NCBI RefSeq assembly: GCF_004193775.1
Contig: NC_041004.1
Location: 34,000,411 to 34,064,410, forward strand
Length of the DNA stretch: 64,000 bases
Source of the DNA: Glycine soja
Taxonomy: Eukaryota > Streptophyta > Magnoliopsida > Fabales > Fabaceae
Reading direction: 5' to 3'
Shown here: piece by piece, positions 34,780-47,373 of the stretch
How positions within the stretch are numbered: the stretch's first letter is position 1
Layout: the number at the start of each line of letters is the position of its first letter
Position numbers and translations under genes: made by a program
The notes under the pieces: generated by a model
Seen by the model: only the letters and a program-made list of their open reading frames with translations
Told to the model about the DNA's origin: nothing
Databases searched by the model: none

Positions 34780-35060
34780 GTGCTTGCTTTTTCTTCTTCC
34801 TTCCTCGGACGGTTTTGCTTCTGCTTCTTCTTTGAGATTCTGCATCTTCTTCGTTCTTCTTCTTCGCACCGCGATTCTGCATCTTCTTCCCAAGTGAAGG
34901 CTTCTTCTTCGCGTTTCTGCTTTTTCTTCATCTTTGTTGCCGGGATCAAGTGGAAAACTTCTTCTTCGTGTTTCTGCTTCTTCTTCATCTTCGTTGCCGC
35001 CATTGTTGTCGGGATCAAGTGGAAAGCTTCTTCTTCGCGTTTCTGCTTCTTCTTCAAGGT
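34780..35060. repeat. Imperfect tandem repeats rich in CTTCTTC
   Basis: Units of about 60-70 bp containing GCGTTTCTGCTT, CTTCTTCATCTT and GGGATCAAGTGGAAA recur at about 34903, 34957 and 35026. Both strands stay open for over 100 codons, but the translations are low-complexity Ser/Phe or Lys/Glu runs that follow from the repeat. I do not call a gene. Confidence 0.6.
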
Positions 35061-35141
35061 ACGTTTCTCCTTCGCGTTTCTGTTTCTTCCACCATTGTTG
35101 CCAGCGATGGCGGAAATTGCTATCGGGAAGTTGTTTGGCTG

Positions 35142-35296
35142 TTTACGGATCAAGTGATCTGTAAAATGTTTGTTAGTATTTACGGATCACCTGATCCGTA
35201 AGCCTCTTACGGATCAACTTGATTCGTAAAAGGCTTACGGATCAGGTGATCCGTAAATACTAACAAACAGTTTACGGATCACTTGATCCGTAAAAG
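35142..35296. repeat. Nested palindrome array built from TTACGGATCA/TGATCCGTAA
   Basis: Five copies of a 22-25 bp palindrome with half-site TTACGGATCA lie at 35142-35164, 35179-35202, 35206-35230, 35233-35257 and 35271-35295. They are arranged so that 35142-35204 and 35232-35294 are also reverse complements of each other, giving arms of about 63 bp around a central palindrome. The spacer TGTTTGTTAGTA is mirrored too. A sixth copy is at 39663-39687, past the mobile-domain gene. This could be a protein-binding array or a cruciform-forming end of a transposon. Confidence 0.85.
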
Positions 35297-35775
35297 TAAC
35301 AGTTTCATTTTAATTGAAAAAATACCAAATATTTGATATATTGTGAGCTTTTTTTGAAATTAGGGTATTTTAATTTAGGGCATTTTAATTTAGACTGTAC
35401 AATCATTGCCTGCAAATCAATGCTCCCCCTTTAATTAGGTTTGCTTGCCTTATTTTGTTTTTGGTTGTTTCAATATTGTTGAACTTGAACATTGTAATTA
35501 CTGACAATGCTCTCCCTTTAATTAGCTTTTTTTGGTTGTTTCTTGGACACATTAGAAAAAAATCTTGTCCTGGTTAGCACCTAATATCCCTTTTTCGTAG
35601 ACATACATATTAGTTAGGATGCTCCCCCTTATATGATGAATAGAATAAAACACACATCAGTGGTTACATTTATGGGTCTATTTAGATAAACTTTTCTATA
35701 TATATAGATATATCCTCTTTTAGGGAATTATCCAAATAGTATATATTGATTAGCATTTTTTTTATCAGCAAAATA

Positions 35776-35776
<1 letters not shown>

Positions 35777-35837
<61 letters not shown>
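35777..35837. repeat. (AT)n microsatellite
   Basis: About 60 bp of uninterrupted TA repeat. Confidence 0.95.
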
Positions 35838-35844
<7 letters not shown>

Positions 35845-36354
35845 AGAGTACCAGAGGTACTATAATTACAACGTGTTATAAAAATCCTAGTGGATCCACA
35901 TGTGATGCTACTTTCGGACTGATGTGATCCACCCTACAAAAAAGAATACATCAACAATACCCCTTGGCGTTGAATGCTTAGCATGAATTACTTCATTTAA
36001 AAAATTCCAAGAGATACCTAGTGCTTGTATGAAATTATCCAAATATTCCAAACCAAATATTGCTAGTAAAACTAGTCTCATTATTACAAAGATAAAAATC
36101 ACAACTAGAGTAAGCACGGGCACAAAGATGCCACCCCCACCAACACCTTCCACAGTCCTAAATGTTGATTCCTAGGAATCCAATCATATATTTTTGGTAA
36201 GTGTTACATTCTTAGGTAGCATTTGGTAAACATATTAGAACAGAAGTTACAAAATGGAACATAACCAATGGGTTCTATTCTAGCTTTGGTGAATTATAAA
36301 AATAGAACAAAACACAATATTGTGTTGAGAAATGATATATTTTGATTCTATTTC

Positions 36355-36820
36355 GTTTATCCACACACATCAAACACTATCTTAGCATTAATTCCTAATT
36401 TTCGTTTATCCACACACATCAAACACATCAATCCTGGTTTGATTCTATTTCGTTTATCCACACACATCATTCCTTCATGAATCATTGTTTCTCATATTCA
36501 TAAAGCTCAGCAAGTTTCTCTCTAAGCATTTGAGATGCTGTTGACCATTGTTTATGCTTAGTTTGTTTATCCACACACATTTGAGATGCTGTTGACCACA
36601 AAACAACACCTTCCTGAATCAAGGTCAATACCACTAAGCATTTGAGATGTTGTTGACCATTGTTTATGCTTAGTTTGTGTATCCACACACATTTGAGATG
36701 TTGTTGACCACAAAACAACACCTTCCTGAATCAAGGTCAATACCACTAAGCATTTGAGATGTTGTTGACCATTGTTTGTCAGATTCATAAAGCTCAGCAA
36801 GTTTCTCTCTAATAAGTAAA
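36355..36820. repeat. Two tandem 112-bp units plus related shorter repeats
   Basis: AAGCATTTGAGATG starts at 36524, 36636 and 36748, so the period is 112 bp. Inside each unit ATTTGAGATG and TTGACCA occur twice. TTATCCACACACAT recurs here and at about 36360, 36407 and 36460. The pair of flanking strings TTCATAAAGCTCAGCAAG at about 36497 and 36784 brackets the array. Open frames across it are only repeat translations. Confidence 0.85.
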
Positions 36821-36933
36821 ACATATGATAAAACAACAAGTGGCCATTAGAGTAATTGAATTGAGTTAACGAAATGCTTGAAATTTGAGAAAATGAAATG
36901 AGTGATTGATTTTGCGATACTCATTTGCAGATC

Positions 36934-38997
36934 ATGGTTAGGACTAGAGGATTAGGTCGTGCCTTAGGTCAGGTCACTGGCAGAGGTGTGGGCAGAGGAG
37001 ATTGTGATGATTCCGATGATGCTTCGCAGCGTCAACGGCCTACTGCATCCGCACGGAGGCAGCGAGTCGCTATGACTGTGGATCACGTTGATGAGCCAGT
37101 CATCCCTACGCTAGATGTTCAGGATGACCCGATGGAGGCAGCAGCTGCTGTAGAGGACATTCCTGCGGACACAGGCGCAGAGGCTGTTGAGGATGAGCAT
37201 CAGGGATTTCCGGGTGGTCCGAGTGACCCATCCGTGTTGACCCTGTATGCGGATCACGTTGCTTGCAGCGTATGGACGGGAGAGGTATTTATACGATTTA
37301 TTTTTAGTTACTTGTAAATTATACTTTATGATTGAAATTAGTTTTCCTTTAAATAATGATTTTAACGAATTTTGCGTTTCTTTATACTTCAATTCAGGAG
37401 CGTCCTGAATTAAAGCTATCCTCTCATGAGAGGAAGGTCCACAGTTTAGGCAAGCCTGTCCCTGCCATTGAGGGACTTATTGCTGATACAGGACTAAGTC
37501 CTCTGTTCGCGTGTTCGGTAGACACCGGCGATCGAGGACTTTTGTCTGCCTTTGTGGAGCGGTGGCACCGGGAGACGTCTAATTTCCATCTCCCGGTGGG
37601 AGAGCTCACCATCACGCTGGATGATGTCTCCTCGCTTCTCCATCTGTCCATGATTGGAGATTTACACGCCTTTCAGCCCTTGCACGTGGACAATGCGGTT
37701 CAGATGCTGGTCGACTTGTTGATGGTCTCTACAGAGTTTGCCAGGGCTGAGACAGCCCAGTGTCGTCGACCGTACGTATGCCTGCAATGGGTACGTGATA
37801 TATATGAGCGCCGATGCCAGACAGGTCATTGGACAGCTGCGGCTCGCACATATCTTCTCCATCTTCTGGGTTGCACTTTGTTTGCTAACAATAGTGCAAC
37901 CAATGTGCATGTTGTCTACTTGGAGGCCCTTCGTGACCTCAGTATGACAGAGAGGTACGCCTGGGGAGTGGCTGCTCTGGTTCATATGTACGACCAGCTG
38001 AACGATGTATCTATGAGCCACCGTCGACAGCTTAGCGGTTATATCACACTGCTGCAGGTAACAAATATGTTTTTCATTCATTCAGGCTAAACAATGTTCA
38101 ACTTAAAATTTTGTTACACTTTCATTATTAATGTTTATAATTTTAATGTTACATCTGTAGTGCTGGATTTACGAGCACTTTCCCTCTATCGCGGAGTCCA
38201 TCGCTGATCAGGACTACGACGAGGCTTTCCCGCGTGCGTGCAGGTGGATTGCGACGAAGAAAACCGTGAAGAGCATTCACACGCCGTCGTACAGGGAGCG
38301 CCTGGACCGACTCCGGATTCCGGATGTCTGTTGGATCCCTTATGAGGAGCTTGGAGAGGTCCGAGACTTCCACGTTAGATCATGCTATTCCAGTCTCTTG
38401 CACTGGGGGCCTGTTGCTGTCCGCAGACCATTCCTGCTCCTCCTGTCGATTCATGGGTCTCATATGATGATATACACGACAGGTGGATGCACTACGAGGA
38501 TCATATCGTACCAGCAGGTGAGGTGTGCGTTGTGCCAGGGGCGTGTTCCAGTGACTACATGGACTGGTTCTTCCGCATCTCCCATTCTTTCATGACACCA
38601 GGCCACGCATTAGATCCTCTGCCTCATGGTCATGCCCCGCAGCCCCGAGTCGTCCCTCAGGCCCCATAGACGAATATCCCTCACGTGCCGGAGCTAGGAG
38701 CATCGTCCACATCTGCGGAGGAGCCTAGACATGCAGTGGTAAGTAATACTAATAATTTACATCATTTACCTCAATATTTGCATAATAATTTGTGTAATCA
38801 GTTTGTTTTGTATGTAACAGGAAGTTTGTGATGACATTACTAAGAGGTTGGAGCGCCATCTGAGTCTAGGGGTGGTCACGCTTGGCTCATCGACACATGA
38901 GGTGATCGAAGAATGCCTCAGATTGATCAAGAGTGTGACACAGGACCATCTAGTATACATTAGGTGTAGACACAGGAGGCGCACTGATCAGGCATAG
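36934..38997 (+). pseudogene. Broken plant mobile domain (MAIN-like) gene
   Basis: Four exons are visible: 36934-37284, 37398-38057, 38161-38738 and 38821-38997, with GT-AG introns. The mobile domain (PMD) is found in plant transposons and in the MAIN/MAIL proteins that keep genome stability and silence transposons. Residues 1-117 are a low-complexity Arg/Gly and acidic leader (GRALGQVTGRGVGRGD). The domain follows from exon 2 (ERPELKLSSHERKVHSLGKP, LLSAFVERWHRETSNFHLPV, GELTITLDDVSSLLHLSMIG) and continues in exon 3 (CWIYEHFPSIAESI). Near 38412-38425 the frame shifts: relatives have about a dozen more residues between GPVAV and QTIPAPPVDSW, and the rest lies in another frame. That frame then meets TAG at 38667-38669. 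Exon 4 encodes VCDDITKRLERHLSLG to a final stop. The gene is dead or gives a shortened protein. GC content is far higher than around it. Confidence 0.8.
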
Positions 38998-41900
38998 TTT
39001 ATGTACATATTTTATATTGATATTCCATGTATATACAAATATTGTACATGAACTCATTTCACGAGTATTGTTGGTTTTATTTATTTTTATTACTAATGTT
39101 AGTTTTATTTATTTTCATTAATTGTGTATTCCATTTGTGTCTATATACACGCGTGTTATTAAAATGGTCTAGTTAACTTAGTTATAGTATATGTAAATTA
39201 TTATAAATGGTCTAGTTAACTTAGTTTCCCAACTAATAAAAAATAATTTAAAATATACCTTTAAATATAATTGAAATAAAGAAGTTGAAAAAGGTGTAAA
39301 AAAATTAAACAAAAATGGACATCATTCGTTATCTAAGATCCTTATTTTATATAACGTACTAATATTTTTAAATTCTCTTATAATTACTATTTTTCCACTT
39401 ATACTAATGATCATGTAAAAAAATGTATTATAAAGTAGTTAATATTTTAATTTTTAATATAATACTAATTATTTTTTTATATTCTTTATAATATTAATAA
39501 TGATATGATTAATTATAAAAATAAAAAATAAATTAATGATGATAATATTAATTTTATAAAATTATTATTATCTTTTATGTATTTATTAATTTTTATTAAT
39601 ATGTATAAAATAACCTTAAACAATATCTTTAAATATGTAGTTAATAAATTATTATTTTTCTTCTTACGGATCAAGTTGATCCGTAAGAGGAAAACTAAAC
39701 AAGAACAATTTCATCATTTTCATAGAATGTTGGGTGCACCTAGCAAAACTCCTCATTTTTTATAACCAAACCAAACATACTATTCAACATGTGAATTAAC
39801 AAAGTTTATCGGACCTGTTACACATAGTATTTGGGTCTTTCTTGGGATGATGAGGAGTTGAAACTGAAAGAAACCTTGGTGACAAGTAGAAAATGTCTTA
39901 GTCTAAGATCTCCTAATCTATGATTACTGGTACTTTAAATACCACGGTAGACATTTATAAGGATGTTAAGATACTAGTTTCAAGACTATTTTTAACATAC
40001 TTTTTTTAAAACATTGAAATTTATGTGTTCCATTCATTTGAGAATGGGACTCTCTAAATAAGAAATCAGACCTACATATTATTTAGTGACATTTCTCAAT
40101 CTTACACAATAAAAATGTATGGAAGGAAAAGAGTATATTAAAAAGTGTATTTGCTAACCTTTTTTTATAATATGGCGTAAGAGTCTTACCTACCTGACTT
40201 TTACGCAACACTAATAATGGTATATCACTTAAAATAACGAAATTAATTCAGAAGAAAACTGATTAGTGTAAAAAAAGATTATATTAATTTAATAGCTTGA
40301 AATAAATTTCAAATAAATATTAACTAAAATCTAATTTCGAAACTCAAAGGAATAGAAAATGAAATCATCCTTTCGCCATTATTTTTAATATTTGCTAAAG
40401 AAATAAACATTTTTATGTTGTGTTATAAATTGTACATTGTTTTACAGAATACAATTTCGACAACATTTTTCACAACTCTTGTATATAAATATTTAAAAAA
40501 AAATCCTTCTGAAACGTAAATGTTAATTACAATGTATTTTTAAAAAAAAATAGAAAACAGAAAGTTATGATTTAAAATGTAAATGTTTATCGGTAAAATA
40601 AAATCCCTAAATAAATCTCAGCCCGAGAAATTTTTAACTCAACTTAAAACACCCGAATTTAACCAATAAAAAAACTATACAATAAAGTGTGTGAAATTGA
40701 AATGTGAATGTTTATTCACCCAAAAAAGAATTGTGAATGTTTCTACTGGCCTACTGGGAAACCTCTCTTCCCCTTGGGCTAATAATTTTAGCAAGAAATT
40801 AAAGTAAAACCGAAGTGACCCTAAAAGGTAAAAATAGCATAAGGGTTGTTAGTGGATCAAATCACACACAGCACCACCTACACAGACAAATTCTCTATAT
40901 ACAAATTTCATAATAAAAACATAATCCAAAAAATAAAACCAAATTCCAAAAATGAAACACGCTCAAAAAACAGTATTATTGGTCAATGTTTTTCGGTGAG
41001 TTGGGTCAGAAGACTCACTAAATTAGAATAGATTTTAAGCCTCAAACAACACTTACAAAAAATTCTTATAAATCATCCATTAATAATATTCTCACATCGA
41101 TAACAAAAACCAAACTCTTTTTAATTTCGTCACATGAGTTTGTTGCTTTTCCACTGGTCAATATTTACTGGCTGCAGTGATGGGCATGATGTGGCCCATG
41201 ATGTTACCTTTTAATTGTGCTCTGTTTTTTTCCTTTGAAAACTTTACTTTTAAAGGCACACACGTGATGATACAACCACGGTCACTACTCAGTAGTGCGT
41301 AACCACATTTTACCTTTGGTGTTCACTTCTTGCTAAATGGTTATTGGAAATCCACATCTTAAAGGAGAATGAAGAAGGGTGCACAAGCAAACATAGTAGA
41401 GTCCCACAATCCGACTCACCCAACCCCGTGTCCAACCACATTAGACAAAAAAAAGATGGGAATCATAGCAAAAGATAGACAAAATCATTTCTAATTGAGA
41501 CCACACTCATTATCCCTTCATGGGAATCCCCTTATTTTGTCCCCCTCCCCAACCTTGCACAAAATCCCACCTTTTTCAGACCATGTGGCATCACAAATCC
41601 TATGAAAAGCAACAAATAATAATAATAAAAAAAAACAGATTCCAATACCCTTTTCCATCTTTCCAAGGTTAACAAATAACAAACACTGTTCAGCATATGA
41701 AAACACCAAACTTTACACATCCTAAAGTTGACTAAAACATGTTCTATCTATGCTCTAAATAAAATAGGCCAAGACAAAAAAGAGTTAATAACCAAAAGCA
41801 TGAGGATCATTCTAATTGCATCCCCCCCAGCCCCCCCTTTTTTTTTCTCTTCACAGTCTCTGCCTTTTCTTTTACATTTCAAAAATTAATTTCTACAATT

Positions 41901-42129
41901 GTATTGTAGATTCCGAAAAGGCAAAAACTAATTTGTAAAAGAAAATGGAAGGTGCAAAAAAAAGACGGGTGCAAATAGAATTTCCCAAACCATGAGCTCT
42001 CAAAGTCCTAGTAAAAGTAAACCAACCCATAAGATTCCTATTTCATTGATTCATTTCTGTCTACAAAACTAAAATGTCCTAGCTGCCATCCTGAACTTTA
42101 CCCTACTACCTAGGGCCGGGAGCGATCAA
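38998..42129. other. Intergenic region
   Basis: Mostly AT-rich DNA with no supported gene. 39663-39687 is the isolated palindrome noted for the mobile-domain element. 41340-42129 likely includes the 3' untranslated region and flank of the HD-Zip gene. The open frames at 41518-41720 (minus) have no domain. Confidence 0.5.
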
Positions 42130-44458
42130 TTATGGCCGGCCACGGTGTTGATTCAACATTGCTGCCCAAGGGTTGACGGGCACCGGCCGCTGGATGGTAG
42201 GGCCTGCCGGGTTGAGATTAGCTGGAGGCAGGGCAGAGGGCATGGTGGCCGATGAGGAAAAGGATGTGGATGAGACGGCAACACGCTCACACGAAGGGCA
42301 CATTGTGAGAGTGGTGGGAGGGTTCATGTTCATGTAAAGCTGTGGGGATAACTTCAATGCCCTAAGCTCTTGCACTTCCTTTTGAAGCCTCCTATTCTCT
42401 TCAGTTAGATTCTCACAGCAGTTCTTCAAGTATTCACAATCCACTTCAGTCTGCTTCAACTTGGTCCTACATTACTTGACCCAACAGCATTGACATGACT
42501 ATCTTCTTTCAAAGCAATGGAAGACAAAGTAACACATGACATTGACACATCAATTTTTTTATTACTATTGACACGTTAGTTTATCAGTTTTATCATTGTA
42601 ATGTTAGAAATTTAAGTACTTCCACTACCTATTGAAAAATGAATGAACCCGTGTAAACATCAAAGATTCCAAAATTTGACTTCAAAATCCAGCATCACCA
42701 AATTACAACATCTTTGTGCGTATTGTGGGTCCAAGCATACACTTCTATTTCAAAATTATCATCTAAATCATCTACAACTTTATATCTTTTAATGTCTCAC
42801 AAAAGCTGGGTTATTGATCCTTCTAAATAGAAAAAAAAAAAAAAAACACTGGGACATATATGTTACGGAAACTTAAATAGGGTCAATAAACAATGCCACA
42901 ACACAAAATATTACTTGATGCTCATATACAATAAAATGTCAATAATGCCCCTTTGAATAGAATCCTCACCTTGCTCTTCTGTTTTGAAACCACACCTCCA
43001 CCTGCCTAGGCATCAAATTCAACTGCTTTGCCAAAGCTTGCTTTTGCTTCTACAAATAATAATAATATAAGACTAAATGTCAGCATTTAACTATACTTCC
43101 AAAACAAATACAAATATTATATAATTTAGAATAAACTTCATTAAAAATATATTCATATTTTTGCAAAGGGGGACATTAAGTAAATTTTCATAAAGTTAAA
43201 ATGTACAAGTATGCTAAAATAAGATTTGTTCTTCATTTATTTGAAGAACTTATGCAAGATTTTTAAGAAATGTCCGCAACCACAATTCTGACCGCAATGC
43301 AAGGTGTTCGGTTTTCCGTCAGAATGATCACAGTTTTGTCGGTAAGGTGTTTGGTTTTATGTCACCGCTACAATTTCAGCCGCTAGGTGTTTGGTTTTAT
43401 GTCACCGACCACAATGTGGTGTTTGGTTTTATGTCACCGCAACCGCAATTTCAGTCGCAAGGTTTTTGGTTTTTTGGTCGTTGTGGCCAGAATTTCGACA
43501 GCAATTTTGGCCATAAGGTAAAATGTTTGGTTTCATGGCATTGCAACCGCAGTTGCAACCACAAAGTATTCAGCTTTATGTCACTCTGACAACAATTCCG
43601 GCCGAAAGGTAAAGTGAATGATTTTATGTCACCGCAACCACAATTTTGACCGCATTTATCAATAATTTTCTATGGTAATAAGGATCATGGTCACAATAAT
43701 GACAATGAACACGATTTAAAACCTTTAATTTAAGAAAAAATGACAAGCTTAAAATAACGTAGTTTCATAAAAAGTTTCATAAGTGTTTTGATACCATTCT
43801 CCATTCAGAAATCAATGTTGACACAAGCATTTATTATTATAGAGTTACCAAGATAAAACTTCAATTCTTATCAAAGAACAATGCTACAAACATCTATTAC
43901 TATTCAAGTTACCGAGATAAAACTTCAATTATGATTAAAAAACAAAGCTACAAACACTTAAATGCATCTAAGTTTTATGTTTACCAAAAATGTACTTATG
44001 TTGCAACTGAAATTACCAAAATGCCACTACTCTTGACTCACCGGGTTCAGACTGTTGTGTTCCTTGAATGTTTCTTCCAGCACCAATGCCTGTTCCTTGG
44101 ACAACCTCAGCTTCTTCCTCGACGCTTCGCCGTCGCCGTCTCCGCCGCAAGCTCCGCCATCATCGTCGTCGCTTCCGCCGCCGCGAGAACTCGATGTTCT
44201 CTCGTTTTCGTCTCCGTTGCCCTCTCTCTCGCTCCGCTTCCCGCTGATGCTCGATATCGTGCTGTTCGGCGATGACACCGCGTTCTCGTCGTCGACCACC
44301 GCCGATGGGGGCGGAGGTGGCAGATTCACGTCTATTCCGCGGAGGAACGACCGCGTCTCGGAGCTCCGATCTGTCACGTGACACGCACGTGAGTCAGTGG
44401 CAAAATAAGTAATTAACATGGAAATTAAAGGGTATTTCGGTACAAAACAGTGCCTTAA

Positions 44459-44509
<51 letters not shown>

Positions 44510-45069
44510 CCTGAGTTGTTTCTCATTGCATGATTTTCGTCTGAAAAATTGGGAAATAAGTTCGGTTTCAACGGAAAAAATCGGAAAAATTAAAATGGTT
44601 TGTGTTCTTAAAAAAAATGGGAAATGGGTTTTTTGTTTCAAGCAAAAATGTGTAAAAAAAAAAAGAAAAAAGGAATGATTTTTATTCATACGAAAGAAAA
44701 AAAAATAAACATTCAGGATGAATCCCAAAACCATGAAGAAGGAACATACCATGTAATTTGAACAAGTTAATACCATGAAAATTTGAATTAAAAAGAATGA
44801 TACCATGGAAAGGAACAAGATAAGGAGGCATGAAAAATTGAAGAAAAAGAAATGGAGAGATAGATAAGGATGAAAAACTTACCATGAAAATGGAACAAGT
44901 TATTGAAGGAAGCCCTTTGGTTTGGAACCGATTGAGGAGGCTTGTGCACGTAGAAAGGGTATTGTTGTTGTTGATGATGATTTAGATTATTATTATTATC
45001 ATCATCATTTTCTCCCCATCCCAACTTCAAACTCAACCCCAAACCCAAGCCATCATCTTTCTCACTCAT
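42130..45069 (-). CDS. Class II HD-Zip transcription factor (HAT3/ATHB-4-like)
   Basis: Four minus-strand exons, 44883-45069, 44042-44370, 42970-43049 and 42130-42466, join in phase to give 310 residues. HD-Zip II proteins bind CAATNATTG-like sites as dimers, mostly repress, and control shade response and leaf polarity. The start [10 protein letters not shown] (residues 7-16) is an LxLxL repression motif. Poly-Asn/Gln tracts follow. [14 protein letters not shown] and [16 protein letters not shown] belong to the HD-Zip II N-terminal region seen in HAT3/ATHB4. The homeodomain is at about 146-202 ([18 protein letters not shown], then [15 protein letters not shown]) and the leucine zipper at about 202-237 ([20 protein letters not shown]). 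The class signature CPSCE is at 255-259. Intron 1 holds a TA microsatellite and intron 2 a degenerate minisatellite. A member of the HAT3/ATHB4 branch is likely; which one is uncertain. Confidence 0.93.
43275..43655. repeat. Degenerate minisatellite in an HD-Zip intron
   Basis: About eight units of 32-50 bp, each with a GTGTTTGGTTTTATGTCACC core followed by a CAACCGCAATTTCAG-like stretch. The best units start near 43343, 43384 and 43417; others have drifted. The sequence is richer in CG than the rest of the intron. An apparent 80-codon frame at 43347-43589 is only the repeat translated. Confidence 0.75.
44462..44507. repeat. (TA)n microsatellite in HD-Zip intron 1
   Basis: About 45 bp of TA repeat, about 90 bp upstream (in gene order) of the exon 2 acceptor. 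Confidence 0.95.
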
Positions 45070-45882
45070 TGTTGTGTTGTGTGTGTTTTGCCCAATTGTG
45101 AGGATGAGAAAAGAGAGAGAGGAGCAAAATGGTGTAGGCTTTGGTGGTCAGATGGCCAAAATAGCTTTTTTACAGAACAGTAATAAAAGAAAATATAGAT
45201 AGATAGATAGATACTATGGAGGACAGTGATAAAAGAGATAGATGGATAGAGAAATTGAGGAAAGAGTGAATAGGCATAGAGTTAATGATGACTTGTGTCA
45301 GAGTACCAAATTGGTTCAATCATCATATGCAAATGGCTAGTACTAGTACTACTACTAGTATAGCAACAATAACATTGTTTTGGGCTACACTACACTCTTC
45401 CATATGCATCAAAATCCAAATGGAATGTGATGTGGATGCTTTTTAACCATGGTTGTGTTATGTATATGGGGATCAAACTACAATGTTGTTTTACGGTTTT
45501 ACGGTTTTACTAGAGGTGTTGTTTGTTTTGTTGGGGTTCGGAATATCATTTATTGAGCAAGTTTAATGGTTAAATGAAGAGAGAAGTAGCAACTTACCTA
45601 ATTTAGGATTTGTCTGTATTTAAATTGACCGACATTACTTTTATGAATTTAATTTAAATACAAGTAAGAATATTTTATACATTTATTTAATTAAACTGAA
45701 GAATTTTTATAGTTTATAATCATCTTAGCAATTATTTCTTAACAATATTATATCATGAATGATAAAATTCATAAAATTAATTTAAATATTCATTTTTAGT
45801 AATTTTAACATTAGAATAAATTTTTGTTTAAAATACTTAAATTTATAAGACAATATAATGCTCACAAAATTATAATAAATAA

Positions 45883-45952
<70 letters not shown>

Positions 45953-47364
45953 GCATTATAGATGTTCTTATATTCAAATATTATTGATTTTAGTGCAAAA
46001 TAAAAGTAAAGAAATAATATATATAATTTATTAATTTTTATAATAATTATTTTAAAAATTATATTAAAATAAAAATAATGATTTCTAGAGAAAATGTTTA
46101 AGATTATTTTAATTAGTTAATAATGTAAAAGAAAATGAAGACAAATAATGTATGAATTTAACAAAATGATTTCTAACTATTAAATATAAATAAATATTAA
46201 TTATGAATTTATATTTAAATAATTTCATAGGGATGCATTGATACATTATAAATAAATTAGAAATAATTATTAATATAAATTTTAAAATAATTATTATAAA
46301 AAAATAATCAAAATAAGTATATGAGATATTTTGTGATCTACAACGATAAAAAAAATTAAAGTAATTATTATAAAAGTTTAAAAATTAAAAAATATGAGAT
46401 ATTTTGTGATTAATAAAAGATATATTCAGTATTTAGTTATTTTAATTGTCATTTTTTAATATTAATGAAAGCATTAAATATTTTTCTATTGTATTCTTCA
46501 TCATTTATTGTAGAGTGAGAAGATAAAAAAAATAAAAGAATCTAATTAATATGAGAGATAAGAAATTGTATAACAAATTTATGAAGTCTAAAATATTAAT
46601 TACATTTTAAAACTTTATTCCATACTTAAATGTCAAATAGAATGAGATCGATGATATTTTTAAATTAAAATAAATATTAATTTAAGAATAAAGATTCTCA
46701 AATAAAAGAATTTTTTTCTAGAAAAACTAATGAAGTGTTACTTTCGAATTTTTTTAGGAGTTACTTTCGATTTAATAGCGATACTTATAACAATGATTTT
46801 TTTCAAATAAAAAGTGATACACCGTCAATGCCAAGAAACTAAAAAAATCAAAAAATTTATTATGATTGATTATTTATATAAATAACGTGCGAGAATCATA
46901 AATTTTATTCATTTATTATTTTATTTATTCATGATGGTCATGTTGTTTGTGTTTCCGTTTGAGTTGAGAAGGAAAAACGGCTTTTTTTTTCTGGTTGACT
47001 GTGTTGAATGTATAAAAGAGAAGAGTGAGAGAGATTTGGCTCACGCGCGGCGAGTTGTACTTGTTTTGAATAATGACCTCATCATGTGATGATGATAAGG
47101 GAGACATTCATGTCATCATGTGCATCATTCAAGGTGGGTCCCACTGTTGCTCAATAGTGCAAATCTGAAAGAAAGGAAGTGAGTGACATGGCTTTTCCAT
47201 GGCATGCCAACGCCAACTCACCACTCATACCACTGCACCTGTACATGAGCTACACTATGCTAGATTGGAAATTTGAAAAAGGAAAAAAGTTAGTATATTT
47301 TTTTTTAAATTTAATTATGAGATAGAATGGAAAACAAACTTAAATTATTCAATAAACTTTATAT
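45070..47364. other. Upstream region of the HD-Zip gene
   Basis: Probable promoter near 45070-45560, including a short GATA run (about 45199-45212) and a G/A-rich leader. The rest is AT-rich with no gene visible. The 60-codon frame at 46925-47107 (minus) shows no domain. Confidence 0.5.
45886..45948. repeat. (AT)n microsatellite
   Basis: About 62 bp of uninterrupted AT repeat. Confidence 0.95.
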
Positions 47365-47373
47365 TAATTTTAT

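Larger units (their letters stand above)
34700..39690 (+). mobile_element. Transposon-like region carrying a plant mobile domain gene
   Basis: A roughly 5-kb block unlike its flanks: a CTTCTTC-rich leader with tandem repeats (34780-35060), a palindrome array (35142-35296), an AT microsatellite, tandem 112-bp units (36524-36770), a decayed mobile-domain gene of much higher GC (36934-38997), and a last palindrome of the same type at 39663-39687. Plant mobile domain genes are often carried by Mutator-like or retro elements in legumes. I could not find terminal inverted repeats or a target duplication, so the limits are only where the unusual sequence starts and ends. Confidence 0.45.

Noticed and set aside
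34725..35153. Overlapping long frames on both strands (up to 142 codons)
   Set aside because: They are Lys/Glu or Ser/Phe runs produced by CTTCTTC-rich tandem repeats, with no domain.
36482..36839. Two minus-strand frames of 79-90 codons
   Set aside because: They translate the 112-bp tandem repeat; the peptides repeat themselves and match nothing.
44027..44818. A 263-codon frame with a hydrophobic N-terminus joined to the HD-Zip N-terminal region
   Set aside because: The first part is intron 1 including a TA microsatellite. The true exon starts at the acceptor at 44371, in phase with exon 1.
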